Positions 1 through 9,882 of a stretch of DNA of 64,000 bases are shown here, piece after piece. Numbering within the stretch: position 1 is the first letter of the stretch; the number at the start of each line of letters is the position of its first letter. A program made the position numbers and the translations under genes. The notes beneath the pieces were generated by a model. It worked only from the letters and a program-made list of their open reading frames with translations. It had not been told where the DNA came from and ran no database searches. Origin of the DNA: Clarkia xantiana subsp. parviflora (lineage: Eukaryota > Streptophyta > Magnoliopsida > Myrtales > Onagraceae); assembly GCA_036873135.1 (NCBI GenBank), contig JAPTYO010000022.1:8833785-8897784 (forward strand), given 5' to 3'.

Positions 1-934
1 TCGAACCCGCGACCTCTGAGCTGTGTAGCGCCGTGCTCCCTCCGTGCACCGGATTTTCAGCATGGAGTTGGTTCGTCTCGTGCACCCCTGTGCACCCGCA
101 TGTGCTCTGCACGTGCCTAGGCTATTTTGGCCGAATTTTGGACGAATTTGGGGCTATTTTGAAGTAATTTGTGAAGTTTGGGGCATCTTTGCAAGCTTTT
201 GGAGATTTGAGGCTGTTTTAGGCAGTTTTCAAATTTGGGATGCTCTTCTGAAGACTTTGGGGCTGTTTTGGAGCAGTTTCGAAGTTTGGAGCATTTATGC
301 TGGATTTGTGAAGTTTGGGGCTATTTTGAGGATAGTTCTGAAGATTGGGGCTGTTTTGAGGACAGTTCTCAAGTTTGGGGCCGTATCCCGAAAATTGGAT
401 TTTCGAGGGGCCGTTTTGTGAAGTTCTTTGGAGCTGTTTTGAGGACAATTCTCAAGTTTGGGGCCGTATCCCGAAAATTGGATTTTCGAGGGACCGTTTT
501 GTGAAGACCGGGTTTGTTGGACCTTGGCATTTTGGAGCGGGTTTTAAATTTCCCATGGATCATTTGAGCGGGTTTTAATTCCCTTGGCTCATTTTGAACG
601 GGTTTACCCTTGGCTCTATTTGACCGGGTTTGATTGGACCTTGGCATTTCATTCATCATCGACCTTTTCTCTCAAATTTTCCTTTTAATTCTTTAGAAAG
701 GAAGAAAAAGGAAAAGATGGGGGAATATTAGATGTACATATTTGTACATACATAGATAGGTACTCATACTTGTATAGATACATGGTACCTTAGGTTGACT
801 TGTATAGTTGACTAGTTAGTTAGGATTGATCTCCTATATATAGTGGCATCCTAATATGTAAATACTTGGTTGATTCATTATACATTCTTGATTATTATAC
901 ATATGATTCAACCCCCTCTCTACACTATCTAATA
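1..934 (+). mobile_element. TRIM1: small non-autonomous LTR element, 3' part only
   Basis: Bases 1-725 match, in reverse complement, the left half of TRIM2 at 25638-26330, and 726-934 match its LTRs, so this is a second copy of the same element cut by the window start. It reads on the + strand: internal region, purine-rich tract (about 709-725, AAAAGATGGGGGAA type), then the 3' LTR. The internal part consists of degenerate tandem units around 'AAGTTTGGGGCTGTTTTGAG'. A segment of about 85 bp (roughly 355-500) is duplicated here but single in TRIM2. No gag, RT or integrase motif is visible in any frame; the open frames here arise from the repeats. It lies within the 3' LTR of element Z. Confidence 0.8.
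726..934 (+). repeat. TRIM1 3' LTR (209 bp)
   Basis: It begins TATTAGATGTACA and ends CACTATCTAATA, so the ends form an 8-bp terminal inverted repeat (TATTAGAT / ATCTAATA) with TA...TA instead of TG...CA. It is nearly identical to the TRIM2 LTRs. The next bases, TATGT (935-939), are the expected target-site duplicate: the uninterrupted Z 5' LTR has AAGTATGTCGCC at this point (about 7241-7252). The other duplicate lies outside the window. Confidence 0.85.
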
Positions 935-1265
935 TATGTCGCCAGCTGGTGCTTCTTTATTAGGAAGAAAGGTTTTCTCTAAGGCGGCAAGCAGGTTGCC
1001 ATTTGTCTTTTCCTTAGGAGGATTGTTTCTTCAATAGTGCTTGGCTACCGACTCGACTCTCACCTTAAGAGAGAGAGTTTTGATGGGTATTGTCGCAATC
1101 CTTCGAGTATTACATTAGTTGTCAACACCTGTTATTATTAGTGCCGATCAGTCATCTTTGTCTTCTTTTTCTGATCATGATTGGTCGTCGATATTCCTCT
1201 CTTGGGTCTCGACTCAGACATCCTCGATTTTCCTTGAGCCTATCCTTATTAATCAAAAACCAACA
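935..1265 (-). repeat. Z 3' LTR, truncated by TRIM1
   Basis: It aligns with 7244-7566 of the Z 5' LTR (shared blocks TCGCCAGCTGGTGCTTCTT and GATTGGTCGTCGATATTC) and ends CCAACA. The purine tract of the - strand element lies just inside at about 1266-1279 (CCATCCCCCGAGAC on +). The missing start of this LTR lies beyond TRIM1, outside the window. Confidence 0.85.
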
Positions 1266-1579
1266 CCATCCCCCGAGACTTGAGTCATCGGCTTCTTATG
1301 AAGAAGAGGTCTTAAGTCGAGTACTGATTTAGAGGTTTTCCGACGAAATTAATTTTTAGTCGGGTTGTAGTATTGAGTCTTCTTATTGACCTCTTGAGTC
1401 GAGATTGGGATCTTTAGTCGAGTCGTTGACCCGTATTTTTTACTTTTTGACCGTTGGAGGGTGATAAATAGAAGCTCAAAGTTCATTCATGCATCTTCAA
1501 CGACTATTTCCATATTCACTGCACCAATGAAATGCATTTGGCCATAGCTTCTTCAGGAAGGATCCCAGTAATTACTTAG

Positions 1580-1587
1580 TATAAATA
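1580..1587 (+). promoter_or_regulatory. TATA box of the Z antisense gene
   Basis: TATAAATA lies 103 bp before the proposed ATG at 1690. This spacing fits a plant TATA box with a short 5' leader. The same arrangement (TATA box, leader, tiny first exon) recurs in the other elements' antisense genes. Confidence 0.55.
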
Positions 1588-1689
1588 CTGAAGTTTCACT
1601 TCTGTAGTTTTCCATCCCATTCTTCGACTTTTTCTTCTCTTTATCTTGTTCGTACTTAAGATTGGGAGTTTCAAGAGTAAGGAGTATCC

Positions 1690-3112
1690 ATGGCTGCCAA
1701 TCCGACTTCAGGTGTTTGAGATTATCTCCCTATGAGTTTTTCTTCTAGGATTTTATCAATCTTTGGCTATATTTGTTTTATAACGAGATCTCTTTTCAGA
1801 ATTTATCAAGATGATACTTCAAAATCATCGTCGAGCCATGGCCGGGTCTTCCTTCTCTGTTGCTCTGTCTAAAGAAGCCGAAGAGGGAGCGACCGTTAAG
1901 ACTCCGATTGATGTTGAGGCCAAGTCTTCTGTCAAAGAATTGCTTACTGAGCCCTCCCAAGATAAGGGTAGAGCTAAAGTCGCTATTCATTGCTACCCTT
2001 CTAGGAGTGAAGGTATTGCCCCCTCAAGTTCTTCGGCGAAAAGGAAAAGGGGTGAGGATTCCTCATCATCTTCAGATCAGGCATCTCATTCTTCGTTTGC
2101 GATTAATTCAAGCATTGCTTCGGAATACAAAGGTCCACCTTTTGAGTAGGAAATGCTTCTGAATCCTCCTCTCGATCCTTTGAAGGAGTGGGATCCTCTG
2201 AGCGAGTTAAAAGGGTACCCTCTTAAAGAAGGAAACTCCATCGCCAATCCTGATTTTGCACTACATACGTTGAATGCTTCGGTCCCTCCCCAGGATCGTC
2301 GACGCCTGGTAGTGGAGAGTGTTGAGGTGAAAAAGGCCATGCATCTTTTTCTTTTGAGGCATGCTAAAGTATGTACCGTCTCTGGTCTCCCCTTTGATTT
2401 TTTATGCCCTCCCTCCTTTTTTTCTTTATCTTACCCACCATTTTTTTGGATAGGCCTCCCGGGATTCGCTCCGATTGACTCAGTTGTTGATCGACCTCTA
2501 TGGAGAGCTACACTCGAATAAGGAGGCGCTTCGAACCTTTTCAACCAAAGGTGACGTAAAAGAGGTCCGACGCCTTCAAGAGGAAAATACCTTAACTGAA
2601 AGAAGATTTGGCACGAACGACCGAGGCTTCTGAGGTCTTGAAGCGGGATTACCACCGGAGCAGCGAGTCTCTCTAAGCCTCATATTCTCTGGTCAAAAAT
2701 TTTATAATTTTTCAGAGAAAATGAGGGCAGAAAACGATACCCTTTTAGCTGAAGGAGTTACTCTTCGAGAGAGAGTTAAGGCCTTACAGGCTGAGGTGAC
2801 GGATTTGAAAGGTGTGGCGGCTAGAGCCATCGATGATTATAAGGCAAGTCCCGCCCATCAAGATGATGTCACCGTGGCTGCCTCTGATTTTTCTTCATCT
2901 ATTTAAAGGAGATTGTGACGAATTTAAAGGAGTATCAACCCAACTTCTCTTTTTCTCGAGTTCCTCTTTTTCAACAATATTTTGACATTTCTGCCGAGAA
3001 GGATGAGGGTCTCGCCACTTCTTCTTCGAAAAGAAGGGGAACTTCTGCCAAGTTATCTAAGATAGCGAAGCACTTTTTGTACTTGTGTCTCTGTAACTTG
3101 CTTGTTTCTTAA
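1690..3112 (+). pseudogene. Z antisense gene: multi-exon coiled-coil protein (broken)
   Basis: This gene is read opposite to Z's own gag. The exon model is inferred from frames and GT-AG borders: exon 1 1690-1711 (ATG...TCAG), intron 1712-1799 (GTGTTT...TTTTCAG), exon 2 1800-2368, intron 2369-2453 (GTATGT...GGATAG), exon 3 from 2454. The frame joins cleanly across both introns. Exon 2 is Ser/Lys-rich with a basic KRKR patch near 2040. Exon 3 onward (RDSLRLTQLLIDLYGELHS; later AENDTLLAEGVTLRERVK) looks like a coiled coil. That matches in kind the C-terminal exon of the antisense genes in A, B and C, but the 809-nt N-terminal domain of those genes is absent. Lesions are an in-frame TAG at 2147-2149 and a frameshift near 2585. 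No enzymatic motif is seen and the function is unknown. Confidence 0.6.
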
Positions 3113-3119
3113 TAAAAGA

Positions 3120-4510
3120 ATCGTTTGGATATTCTTTTCTACACTAGGAATTGTGGCCATCTAGGGCACATAGTGTGGATAATTGATTTGTAGACGTCGA
3201 TCTATTAGTCGAGTTTCCACGTACCTAGGCTTTGTGGCCATCTTGGGCACATAGTGTCGAAGATTGATATGTAGACGTCGATCTTTTCATCAAGCTCCCG
3301 ACGTACCTAGGCTTTGTGGACATCTTGGGCACATAATGTCGACGATTGATTTGTAGACGTCGATCTTTTCATCGAGCTTCCAACGTACCTAGGCTTTGTG
3401 GCCATCTTGGGCACATAGTGTCGAAGATTAATTTGTAGACGTTGATCTTTTCATCGAGCTGCCGACGTAACTTTGTGGCCATCTTGGGTACATAGTGTCG
3501 ACGATTGATTTGTAGACGTGGATCTTTTCATCGACTGCCGACGTACCTAGGCTTTGTGGCCATCTTGGGCACATAGTGTCAACGATTGATTTATAGACGT
3601 CGATCTGCTTAACGAGTTCTCGACGTACCTAGGCTTTGTTGCCATCCTGAGCACATAATGTCGAAAATCGATCTGTAGACGTTGAGCTGCTTATCGAGTT
3701 GTCGACGTACCTAGCTTTGTTGCCATCTTGGGCATATAATGTCGACAATCGATTTGTAGATGTTGAGCCGCTTATCAAGTTGTTGACGTACCTAAGCTTT
3801 GTTTCCATATTGGGCATATAATGTCGACAACCGATTTAAAGACGTTGAGCCGCTTGTCTAGTTGTCGACATACCTAGGCTTTGTTGCCATCTTGGGTACA
3901 TAATGCCGAAAATTGATTTGTAGACGTTGAGCCGCTTATCGAGTTGTCAACGCACCTAGGCTTTGTTTCCTTCTTGGGCACATAATGTCGATAATCGATT
4001 TGTAGACGTTGAGCCGCTTATCGAGTTGTCGACGTACCTAGAATTTGGTGTCATCTTGGGCACATAATGTCGACAATCGATTTGTAGATGTTGGGCCGCT
4101 TATCGAGTTATCGACGTACCTAGGCTTTATTGCCATCTTGGGAACATAATGTCTACAATCGATTTGTAGACGTTGAGCTGCTTATCGAGTTGTCGACGTA
4201 ACTAGGCATTGTTGTCATCTTGGGCCGTTAATGTCGACAATCAATTTGTAGACGTTGAGATACTTATCGAGTTTTCAACCTATCTAGGATTTGTTGCCAT
4301 CTTGGGCACTTAATGTCGACAATCGATTTGTCGACGTTGAGCCGCTTATCGAGTTGTCGACGTACCTAGGCTTTGTTTCCATCTTGGGCACACAATGTCG
4401 ACAATCGATTTGTCGACGTTGAGCCGCCTATCGATTGTTGACGTACCTAGGCTTTGTTGCCATCTCGGGCACATAATGTCGACAATCGATGTAGACGTTG
4501 AATGTCGATT
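3120..4510. repeat. Tandem array of about 82-bp units in Z (about 17 copies)
   Basis: The units share GTACCTAGGCTTTGTTGCC, ATCTTGGGCACATAATGTCG, and a closing CGAGTTGTCGAC. Left-hand units differ from right-hand ones (GTGGCC versus GTTGCC; ATAGTG versus ATAATG), so the array grew in at least two phases. It occupies the 3' untranslated position between the end of sense coding and the antisense gene, where Tat-lineage elements are known to carry hypervariable tandem repeats. Confidence 0.9.
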
Positions 4511-4699
4511 CCTTAATTGATGGTAAGCTCCTATGATTACGTGAAAAAGAGCCTCGAGGGGCCATACATATTTCATCATTTCCAGAACATTTACATCAAA
4601 AGAAAGTTTTGTGACATTAGTTTAATGATAAATGTAAAAACATATAATTAGAGATTTTTATGAATTCTCCTGGCGTCGTGTCGACGTGTAGTAGCATCG
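4511..4699. other. Short AT-rich stretch between array and protease remnant
   Basis: It has no open frame of note and no recognisable pol motif. This is where RT, RNase H and INT would lie in a complete element, so it probably holds the deletion junction that removed them. Confidence 0.4.
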
Positions 4700-5274
4700 T
4701 CATGACATGGTTTGATCCCCCCTGACTTCCCCCAACCCCTGAGGCGTTGGAAACTTCATGACTTGATGAGCCGTCGAGGGGATTATTCGATGAGGGTTGA
4801 GGGTTGTTCTGCCGATGATGGCATTGTAAGCAGAAGCAGGGTCGACGACCACAAAGAGTATGTCGATCTTCAAAATCTTCTCCTTTCTTCCCAAAGTTAT
4901 GGGTAACCGAATGGCGCCCATGGGGTATATCATCTCTCCGACCAAGCCTAATAGAGGGAAATCTACTTTTCTCAAGTCTTTCTTAGAAGAGGATGTCTTT
5001 TGAGCTTCCACTTTCGACAAGGATTCTCTTGACCTCGTATTCCGACATAATGACTGTAATCACTAGGGCATCCTGGTGAGGTTGAACTACCGTTAGAAGA
5101 TCGTTTGTTGTAAAACTGATAGTCTCTGGGTCGGGGTCTCGAGGCCTCTTTCCCATGATTGCTGCCGTAGATATTTAAGCAGCATATACTTCACGAGCAG
5201 AATTTGTTCCCCCTCCTGATGCAAATCCTCCCGCGATAACATTGACAGTCCCTCTTTGAAAAGGGGCAGGTTTA
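4700..5274 (-). pseudogene. Z protease remnant (retropepsin-like)
   Basis: The frames at 5160-5020 and 5020-4700 show the order of the family's protease: KRPRDPDPETISFTTNDLL, then a VKRILVESGSS segment, then LLGLVGEMIYPMGAIRLPI and AYNAIIGRTTLNPHRIIPST. In the other elements the catalytic loop reads ILIDGGSS; here the Asp position reads Glu and the frame breaks directly after it, with about a dozen residues missing. There is also an in-frame stop after REVYAA (about 5175). It could not be an active protease as read. It stops at 4700 with no RT following. Confidence 0.65.
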
Positions 5275-6760
5275 TTATGCGGGGGAGAGCGAGAGGTTCT
5301 TTGTGGACTTATACTTCGCTTCATTGGGGCTTTGACGTCTTTTTCCACAAACTTTAGCACCTTGCCTCTTTTGGATAAGAGTTTCGATGTCTTGCTTTAG
5401 AATCATACAATCGTTTGTATCGTGCCCCCTGGCGCGATGATATCGGCAATAGTCGTTTATTTGATGACCCATGAGGTTTTTTCTCGTTGGTGGTGGATCG
5501 TTAAATCGGAGTTTCTCCATCTCATGAAGCGCTACCGAGATGTTGTGCGTGAAAAGAGTGTACCTTACCGTGTAAGGATTAGAAATCTCTTCTGTAGCCT
5601 TGACGATTACCCTGCCGGAAGTTTCCATCTTCCTTTATTCTTTCCTTTGAGGTCGAGGCCTCTCCGGCACCGATGGGTGTGACTTGCTTTCTTAGCTCCA
5701 TCGGCGCCTTCTTGTGTGATCTTTCCAAGTCAATATATTTTTTGACTTTGGTGGCGAGAGCATCAGTCTTCTGGATTGACTTCATCACCATATTATCCTT
5801 TAGGGCTTGGCTCTGCGCTCTTAAACCTCTCCAAAATGTTCTTATAAGCTCGCCATCGGTGGCCATCCTCACTTAGTTGTTGGAGTATTTAGTGGTATCT
5901 GGTATAATAACTGGCCAAGGTTTCATCGGGACCTTGTTCAATTTTATCCAGAAAGTCCATGCTCTTGAGGCGCTGTCTTTGCCCTATGTGCTCTTCTATG
6001 AACTTGGCCTTCAGCTCCTCCCACGAATTTATTGATTGTCGGGGAGGCCATAGAACCAGGTAGAGGCTTCTTCTTTAATAGTAGTGGAGAAGAGAGCCGC
6101 ATAATGATCTGGCATCGCCCCTCTCCCTAGCAGAGAAGAGTTATGGGCATTGATATGTCGGACAGGATCTCTCTCGCCGGTATAATCGTCTATATTCCTC
6201 GCGAAAACTTGTGGAGGAACTCGAGTGTCGAAGAGCCTCTTAGAAAATGGTTGGGAGGTATGGTCGTGTACTGTGAGCATGTCGCTTTCCCCTCTTCTCT
6301 TATTTTCCAGCAATTTTTCCACATGCCCTATAGTGAATAGGACGGGTTCTTTGGTGGATGTGCCGACCCCGGGGGTCATTTTGGTCTCCCTCACCTCTGG
6401 AAGATTGATTTCGATAGTCTTCACGCTGGAAGCCACTTCTTTTTTCTGGGAAGTCTCGAGCACCGGTTCTTTAGCTTTTGGGATTGTTCCTTCCTGGGAT
6501 TGGTTCCAGAAGGCTATGAATGCAGCCATCACTTCTTAGGGGATGAAGATGGGAGTCGTTTCAGCTCCCGCCTATGGATCCATCATATTTATAGGCGGAT
6601 CAAGGTGGAGAGGTTATTCCTCATGCTAACCATTATCTTGGGGTGGAGGATCCCTCCTCTCTTCTTCGCTGACTTGTCTTGAGCTGGAAGTGTTTGCTTG
6701 AGAATTTGCCATCTCTTCTACAACAAATGTCTACTTCTTTAGGTTCTTGCTAGGAGCCAT
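5275..6760 (-). pseudogene. Z gag (capsid and CHHC zinc knuckle, broken)
   Basis: The start at 6760 gives MAPSKNLKK, then a stop, 18 nt downstream of the primer site on the - strand; further stops follow up to 6533. From 6532 to 6029 an open frame carries the capsid start (TRVPPQVFARNIDDYTGERD, PVRHINAHN, TTIKEEASTWFYGL). The matching regions in A-F read TLVPPGLGIPTIKEYDGEGD, PVRHVQKH and GERALTWFF. Frames at 5872-5579 (DGELIRTFWRGLRAQSQAL) and 5628-5275 continue it. The knuckle CRYHRARGHDTNDC is C-X2-H-X4-H-X4-C, the form common in this lineage. At least one frameshift separates the segments. It would assemble the particle if intact. Confidence 0.7.
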
Positions 6761-6776
6761 GACTTTTTGATCACCG

Positions 6777-6794
6777 TTCCCAGAGACAGCGCCA
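6777..6794 (-). other. Z primer-binding site
   Basis: TGGCGCTGTCTCTGGGAA lies 2 nt inside the 5' LTR on the - strand. The leading TGG pairs with the CCA end of a tRNA. It differs from the site of A-F (TGGCGCCGTCTGTGGGAA), so it is a related but distinct subfamily. I did not identify the tRNA. Confidence 0.8.
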
Positions 6795-6796
6795 AA

Positions 6797-7566
6797 TGTT
6801 GGGATCAAAATGACGTGGCCTGAAGTTTCTGGTAATGGACTTCGAGGTTTCGCCTTCGAATTTCTCTTCTAGGTATCTTTCTCGACCTCGAGGAGTGGTT
6901 AGTTTCCTTTTGAGCGTCTGGCTGGTGAGAACCTGAAAAGGGGTTGGGGATTTGTCCCTGATTCCACTCCGAAGCTTAAGTCAGTAATGGAATTTGAGAG
7001 AGGACACTGTAAAGAGTATATCAAAGATTCAATATTATTTAATTAATGAAAGTGCTCCCCTATTTATAAGGGGAAAGTACCGACTTTCTCTGTGGCGGCG
7101 GCTTGCTTGTGATTGACTGCTCAGTTGCGGTGGCCGCCTTTCAATAATTGGCTGAAGGGAGGTGGTAAAATGTCAGTAGGTGACAAGTAGGGCACCACCT
7201 CATCAATCCTTAGTGTTGAAGGTTTCTCCAACTAGGTGACAAGTATGTCGCCAGCTGGTGCTTCTTCCTTAGGAGGAAAGGTTTTATCTTGGGCGGCAAG
7301 CAGGTTGCCAGTTGTCTTTTTCTCAGGAAGAAGGTTTTTTCAATAGTGCTTGGCTGCCGAATCGAATCTTACCTTGAGAGGGAGAGTTTTGAGCGGTCTT
7401 GATGCCATTTTTCGAGTATTACATTAGTTGTCGACAACTCTTATTCGGCCATTCATCTTTGTCATCTTCTTCTGATCATGATTGGTCGTCGATATTCATC
7501 TCTTGGGTCTCGACTTAGACATCCTCGATTTTCCTTGTGCCTATCCTCATTAATCATTACCCAACA
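6797..7566 (-). repeat. Z 5' LTR (770 bp, complete)
   Basis: On + it starts TGTTGGG and ends CCCAACA, a 7-bp inverted terminus. Its last 323 bp match 935-1265. It contains TATTTATAAGG near 7068-7078; read on - this is CCTTATAAATA, a plausible TATA box for sense transcription. Beyond it the bases are ACGTT (7567-7571), one half of a possible target duplicate. Confidence 0.85.
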
Positions 7567-8005
7567 ACGTTCAAACTCAGTCGAACCGGTCTAGTGAGAA
7601 AACGTGTCTCTAGATCTTTCTGATGAGAATATTGAGTCGAGCAGCAGACATTCAGATCTTCTTCAAATCCTCTACTTCGTTTCCATAGTTGTTAGTTTGC
7701 ACTCTGCTAGAATTAGATGCTCAAATGTCTACAAATAGTCTACATTTTCTATATATCTACGTCTACAGGTCAAAATCATCATAAATAATCATATTTAAAT
7801 CCTTATGTAGAATTAGAATGTGTTCACGAATCTACGTCTCTTTTAGATCTCATTCGACAAGCAAGAGGTTAGACGGCATGGAAGACGTGATTGAGCAAGA
7901 ATTAGAAATTAGTGCACAGGACTTGTCACAACTGCTTAGTGCAGAACCGTGAAGCTGCGGCCACTAGAACCCCAAAAAGACACGATATTTTTCCTTAATG
8001 GTTGC
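7567..8005. other. Spacer of unknown origin, about 440 bp
   Basis: This is the only stretch not assignable to an element. It is visibly AT-richer than its neighbours (AAATAATCATATTTAAATCC) and has no long open frame, RNA gene, LTR-like ends or repeats that I can see. It lies between the Z 5' LTR and the B 5' LTR and ends in GTTGC, half of B's expected target duplicate. It could be host intergenic DNA or the remnant of an older element. Confidence 0.5.
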
Positions 8006-8640
8006 TGATGGGTTTCGATATAGCCGTTAGGCCCATTAACGACGAGTAAACGATGAAGTAGGCCCACTGGGCTCCAAAAGAGGCCTAGAGGGCCAATATG
8101 AGGGGTCCCGACAAGGTCGGTCACGACATATGAGCTGGACGCTCGCGATGAAATGCCTTTGAATAGGCCCCGATGAAATGCCTTTGAGTAGGCCCCGAAG
8201 AAATGCCTTTGAGTAGGCCCCGATGTTGAATTCCTGAGAAGGTTGGCCCTGTCCCGATGACGAGGGGCCCCGAGCGGTGACCAAAGGAGATAACTCTGGA
8301 GTCCCCGACATCCGTCGGGACTTGCCACCAGAGGATGAGGCCGAGAAACACGTCCACTATCAGCGTAGTGGGGAAGTGGCCTGAAAAGACAGAACGTGGG
8401 CTAACTGCCCCTGGCAGTTATCGCGACAGGTAATTGGGGTAACTCCTCCCCTATATAAAGGGAGAAGTTACCTCATGACGGGGATATATACTGACTTTGA
8501 TACACATACTCATACTCATTTAAGCATCGGAGAGGGATTCTGGGTCACCGCCCGGTCTATCCCTTTTTGAAGGATTACTTGGAGCGAAGGAGTTCGGACT
8601 TCCGTCAAGAACGTGCCGGAGTTCCAACCGTGATCCAACA
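8006..8640 (+). repeat. B 5' LTR (635 bp)
   Basis: It starts TGATGGGTTTCG and ends TGATCCAACA. The U3 part holds three copies of a 25-bp unit containing ATGCCTTTGAGTAGGCCC (about 8146-8222). TATATAAA at 8452-8459 is the likely sense promoter. The tail AAGCATCGGAGAGGGATTCT is shared by every LTR of this family in the window. The complete LTRs of C and E have the same ends. Confidence 0.9.
8452..8459 (+). promoter_or_regulatory. TATA box in the B 5' LTR
   Basis: TATATAAA sits in a CTCCCCTATATAAAGGGAG context. The same block is at 32335-32342 (C) and 55324-55331 (E), so it is the conserved start point for genomic RNA of this subfamily. The C 3' LTR has decayed to TATATATA. Confidence 0.65.
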
Positions 8641-8641
8641 A

Positions 8642-8659
8642 TGGCGCCGTATGTGGGAA
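8642..8659 (+). other. B primer-binding site
   Basis: TGGCGCCGTATGTGGGAA lies 1 nt after the LTR. The copies in A, C, E and F read TGGCGCCGTCTGTGGGAA, so B has one change (C to A). It pairs with the CCA end of a tRNA; tRNA-Arg has been reported for Tat relatives, but I did not verify the match. Confidence 0.85.
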
Positions 8660-8694
8660 CGTAACAAAAAGCAAAGATAGCTTCTTCCCGATCG

Positions 8695-8817
8695 ATGGTT
8701 AGCAAGCAAAAGAAGAAACAAGGGCAATTCGGCGGTTCCCGCTATCCTGCTGGAACTCTGAATTCAGGGCTGCTGGAGCGCAGTGTTGATCGGGATGATC
8801 CTCCCCCTGCTGGTTCT
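8695..8817 (+). pseudogene. B gag, N-terminal fragment before the A insertion
   Basis: The frame MVSKQKKKQGQFGGSRYPAG continues to PPPAGS, where element A interrupts it. It resumes at 19859 (SQIGGHHDNHED). In E the same N-terminus begins six residues earlier; in B the corresponding start codon is ATA, so the ATG at 8695 is the first usable one. The region is basic and disordered-looking, typical of the N-terminal arm of these Gag proteins. Confidence 0.75.
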
Positions 8818-9493
8818 TGTTGGATCACGGCGGAACTCCGGTACGATCTTTGATGGCGATCCTAGCTCCTTCGCTCCACGTAATCCTGCAAGAGGGGATA
8901 GACCGGGCGGTGACCCAGAATCCCTCTCCGATGCTTAAATGAGTCTCTTGTACGGACTGGCAAGCAGTAATCTCAAGTAATGTAATTCAACGTAATCCAT
9001 CTGAGATGACCTCTTGCCCTTTTATAGGCGAAGATGTACCTCAGTTACCTGGTGAACCGTTGGGGGTGGTTAGCCTGTATCCCGCGTATCTCGGGTGTGA
9101 TCCCGCCTATCTAGGCCATGATCTCGCTTATCTCGGCCACGCCCCGCGTATCTCGGCCACGCCCCGCGTATCTCGACCTTATCCTCTGATAGTGAGTCCC
9201 GACTAACATCAGGGACTTCAGAGTTATCTTGTTGTGTCACCGCTCGGGGCCCCTCGTCATCGTGACAGGACCTATTGTTCTCAGGGATTCATCATCGGGG
9301 CCTACTCAGAGGCATCTTGTCGGGAGCGTTCAGCTCGCTTGTCAGGTCCGACTCTGTCGGGACCTCTCATCCTCGGATTCCCTTGGTCGGGATCCTTAGC
9401 CTGGGCCATCTTGGCCTTCGTTTAGGGCCCACCGGGCCTATTTGACGTTTCCTCACTGTTAATATGGCCTAACGGCTGTAGTCGAACCCATCA
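8818..9493 (-). repeat. A 3' LTR (676 bp)
   Basis: On + it runs TGTTGGATCACGG to GAACCCATCA. It contains tandem copies of GCGTATCTCGGCCACGCC (about 9080-9180) and TTTTATA (9020-9026; TATAAAA on -). The purine tract CTTGGGGGCAAA of the - strand lies directly inside at 9494-9505. It is 60 bp shorter than the 5' LTR, mainly through fewer of the roughly 20-bp repeats. Confidence 0.92.
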
Positions 9494-9686
9494 TTTGCCC
9501 CCAAGACATGAGGGACTTTTAGTTCGTCGTGTCTTTTAACTCCCGACCTCCCGACGTCGGAGTCGGGGATCTTTCCCTTGGCGTAGTCACTTAGTACAAG
9601 TCTTCTCGTTCACGTTTCCTCAATACCTAGTGGATAACTGCCCAATCCGAGAGGACTCCTCGGTTCCCCAGCCATTAAATGCAGCA

Positions 9687-9882
9687 GATAACGAAGCGAC
9701 GTCTTCAGTACCCGTGCCTGTTTTTTCGCGCCTGCTTTTTCTGAAAAGTGCTTTTTCAGGCCATTTCATCATTACACCCGTTGCCATTCTGCACGTTTCA
9801 TCTAAACGGTCCAGATCAGAACGCTTCAACTTCGACGACTCAGATCGAAGTGTCCCTTCCAATGTCCTCTTCGCCTATAAAA
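9687..9882 (+). promoter_or_regulatory. Promoter block of the A antisense gene
   Basis: TATAAAA at 9876-9882 lies 159 bp before the ATG at 10041. Upstream, blocks GAAGCGACG (about 9691), GTACCCGTGCCTG (about 9710), the imperfect inverted repeat CTTTTTCTGAAAAG (9734-9747) and AACGGTCCAGATCAGAACG (about 9806) all have counterparts, in the same order, in front of the antisense genes of B, C and E. Conservation between the two subfamilies suggests a functional promoter. No 9494-9690 coding sequence is seen. Confidence 0.6.

Larger units (their letters stand above)
935..7566 (-). mobile_element. Element Z: Tat-like Ty3/gypsy derivative lacking RT-INT
   Basis: Two copies of one LTR (935-1265 partial, 6797-7566 complete) bracket an interior that reads on the - strand as primer site, gag, a protease remnant, an array of about 82-bp units, and a gene on the opposite strand. 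No RT, RNase H or INT motif occurs between the protease remnant (ends about 4700) and the array (starts about 4510 going left). Z is therefore either an internal deletion product or a long-lived non-autonomous element that depends on relatives. Its proteins are clearly related to, but diverged from, those of A, B, C, E and F. Confidence 0.8.

Noticed and set aside
3120..4510. 82-bp array considered as a CRISPR array or centromeric satellite
   Set aside because: Units are contiguous without spacers and bounded within one retrotransposon between its coding parts, so it is an element-internal tandem repeat.
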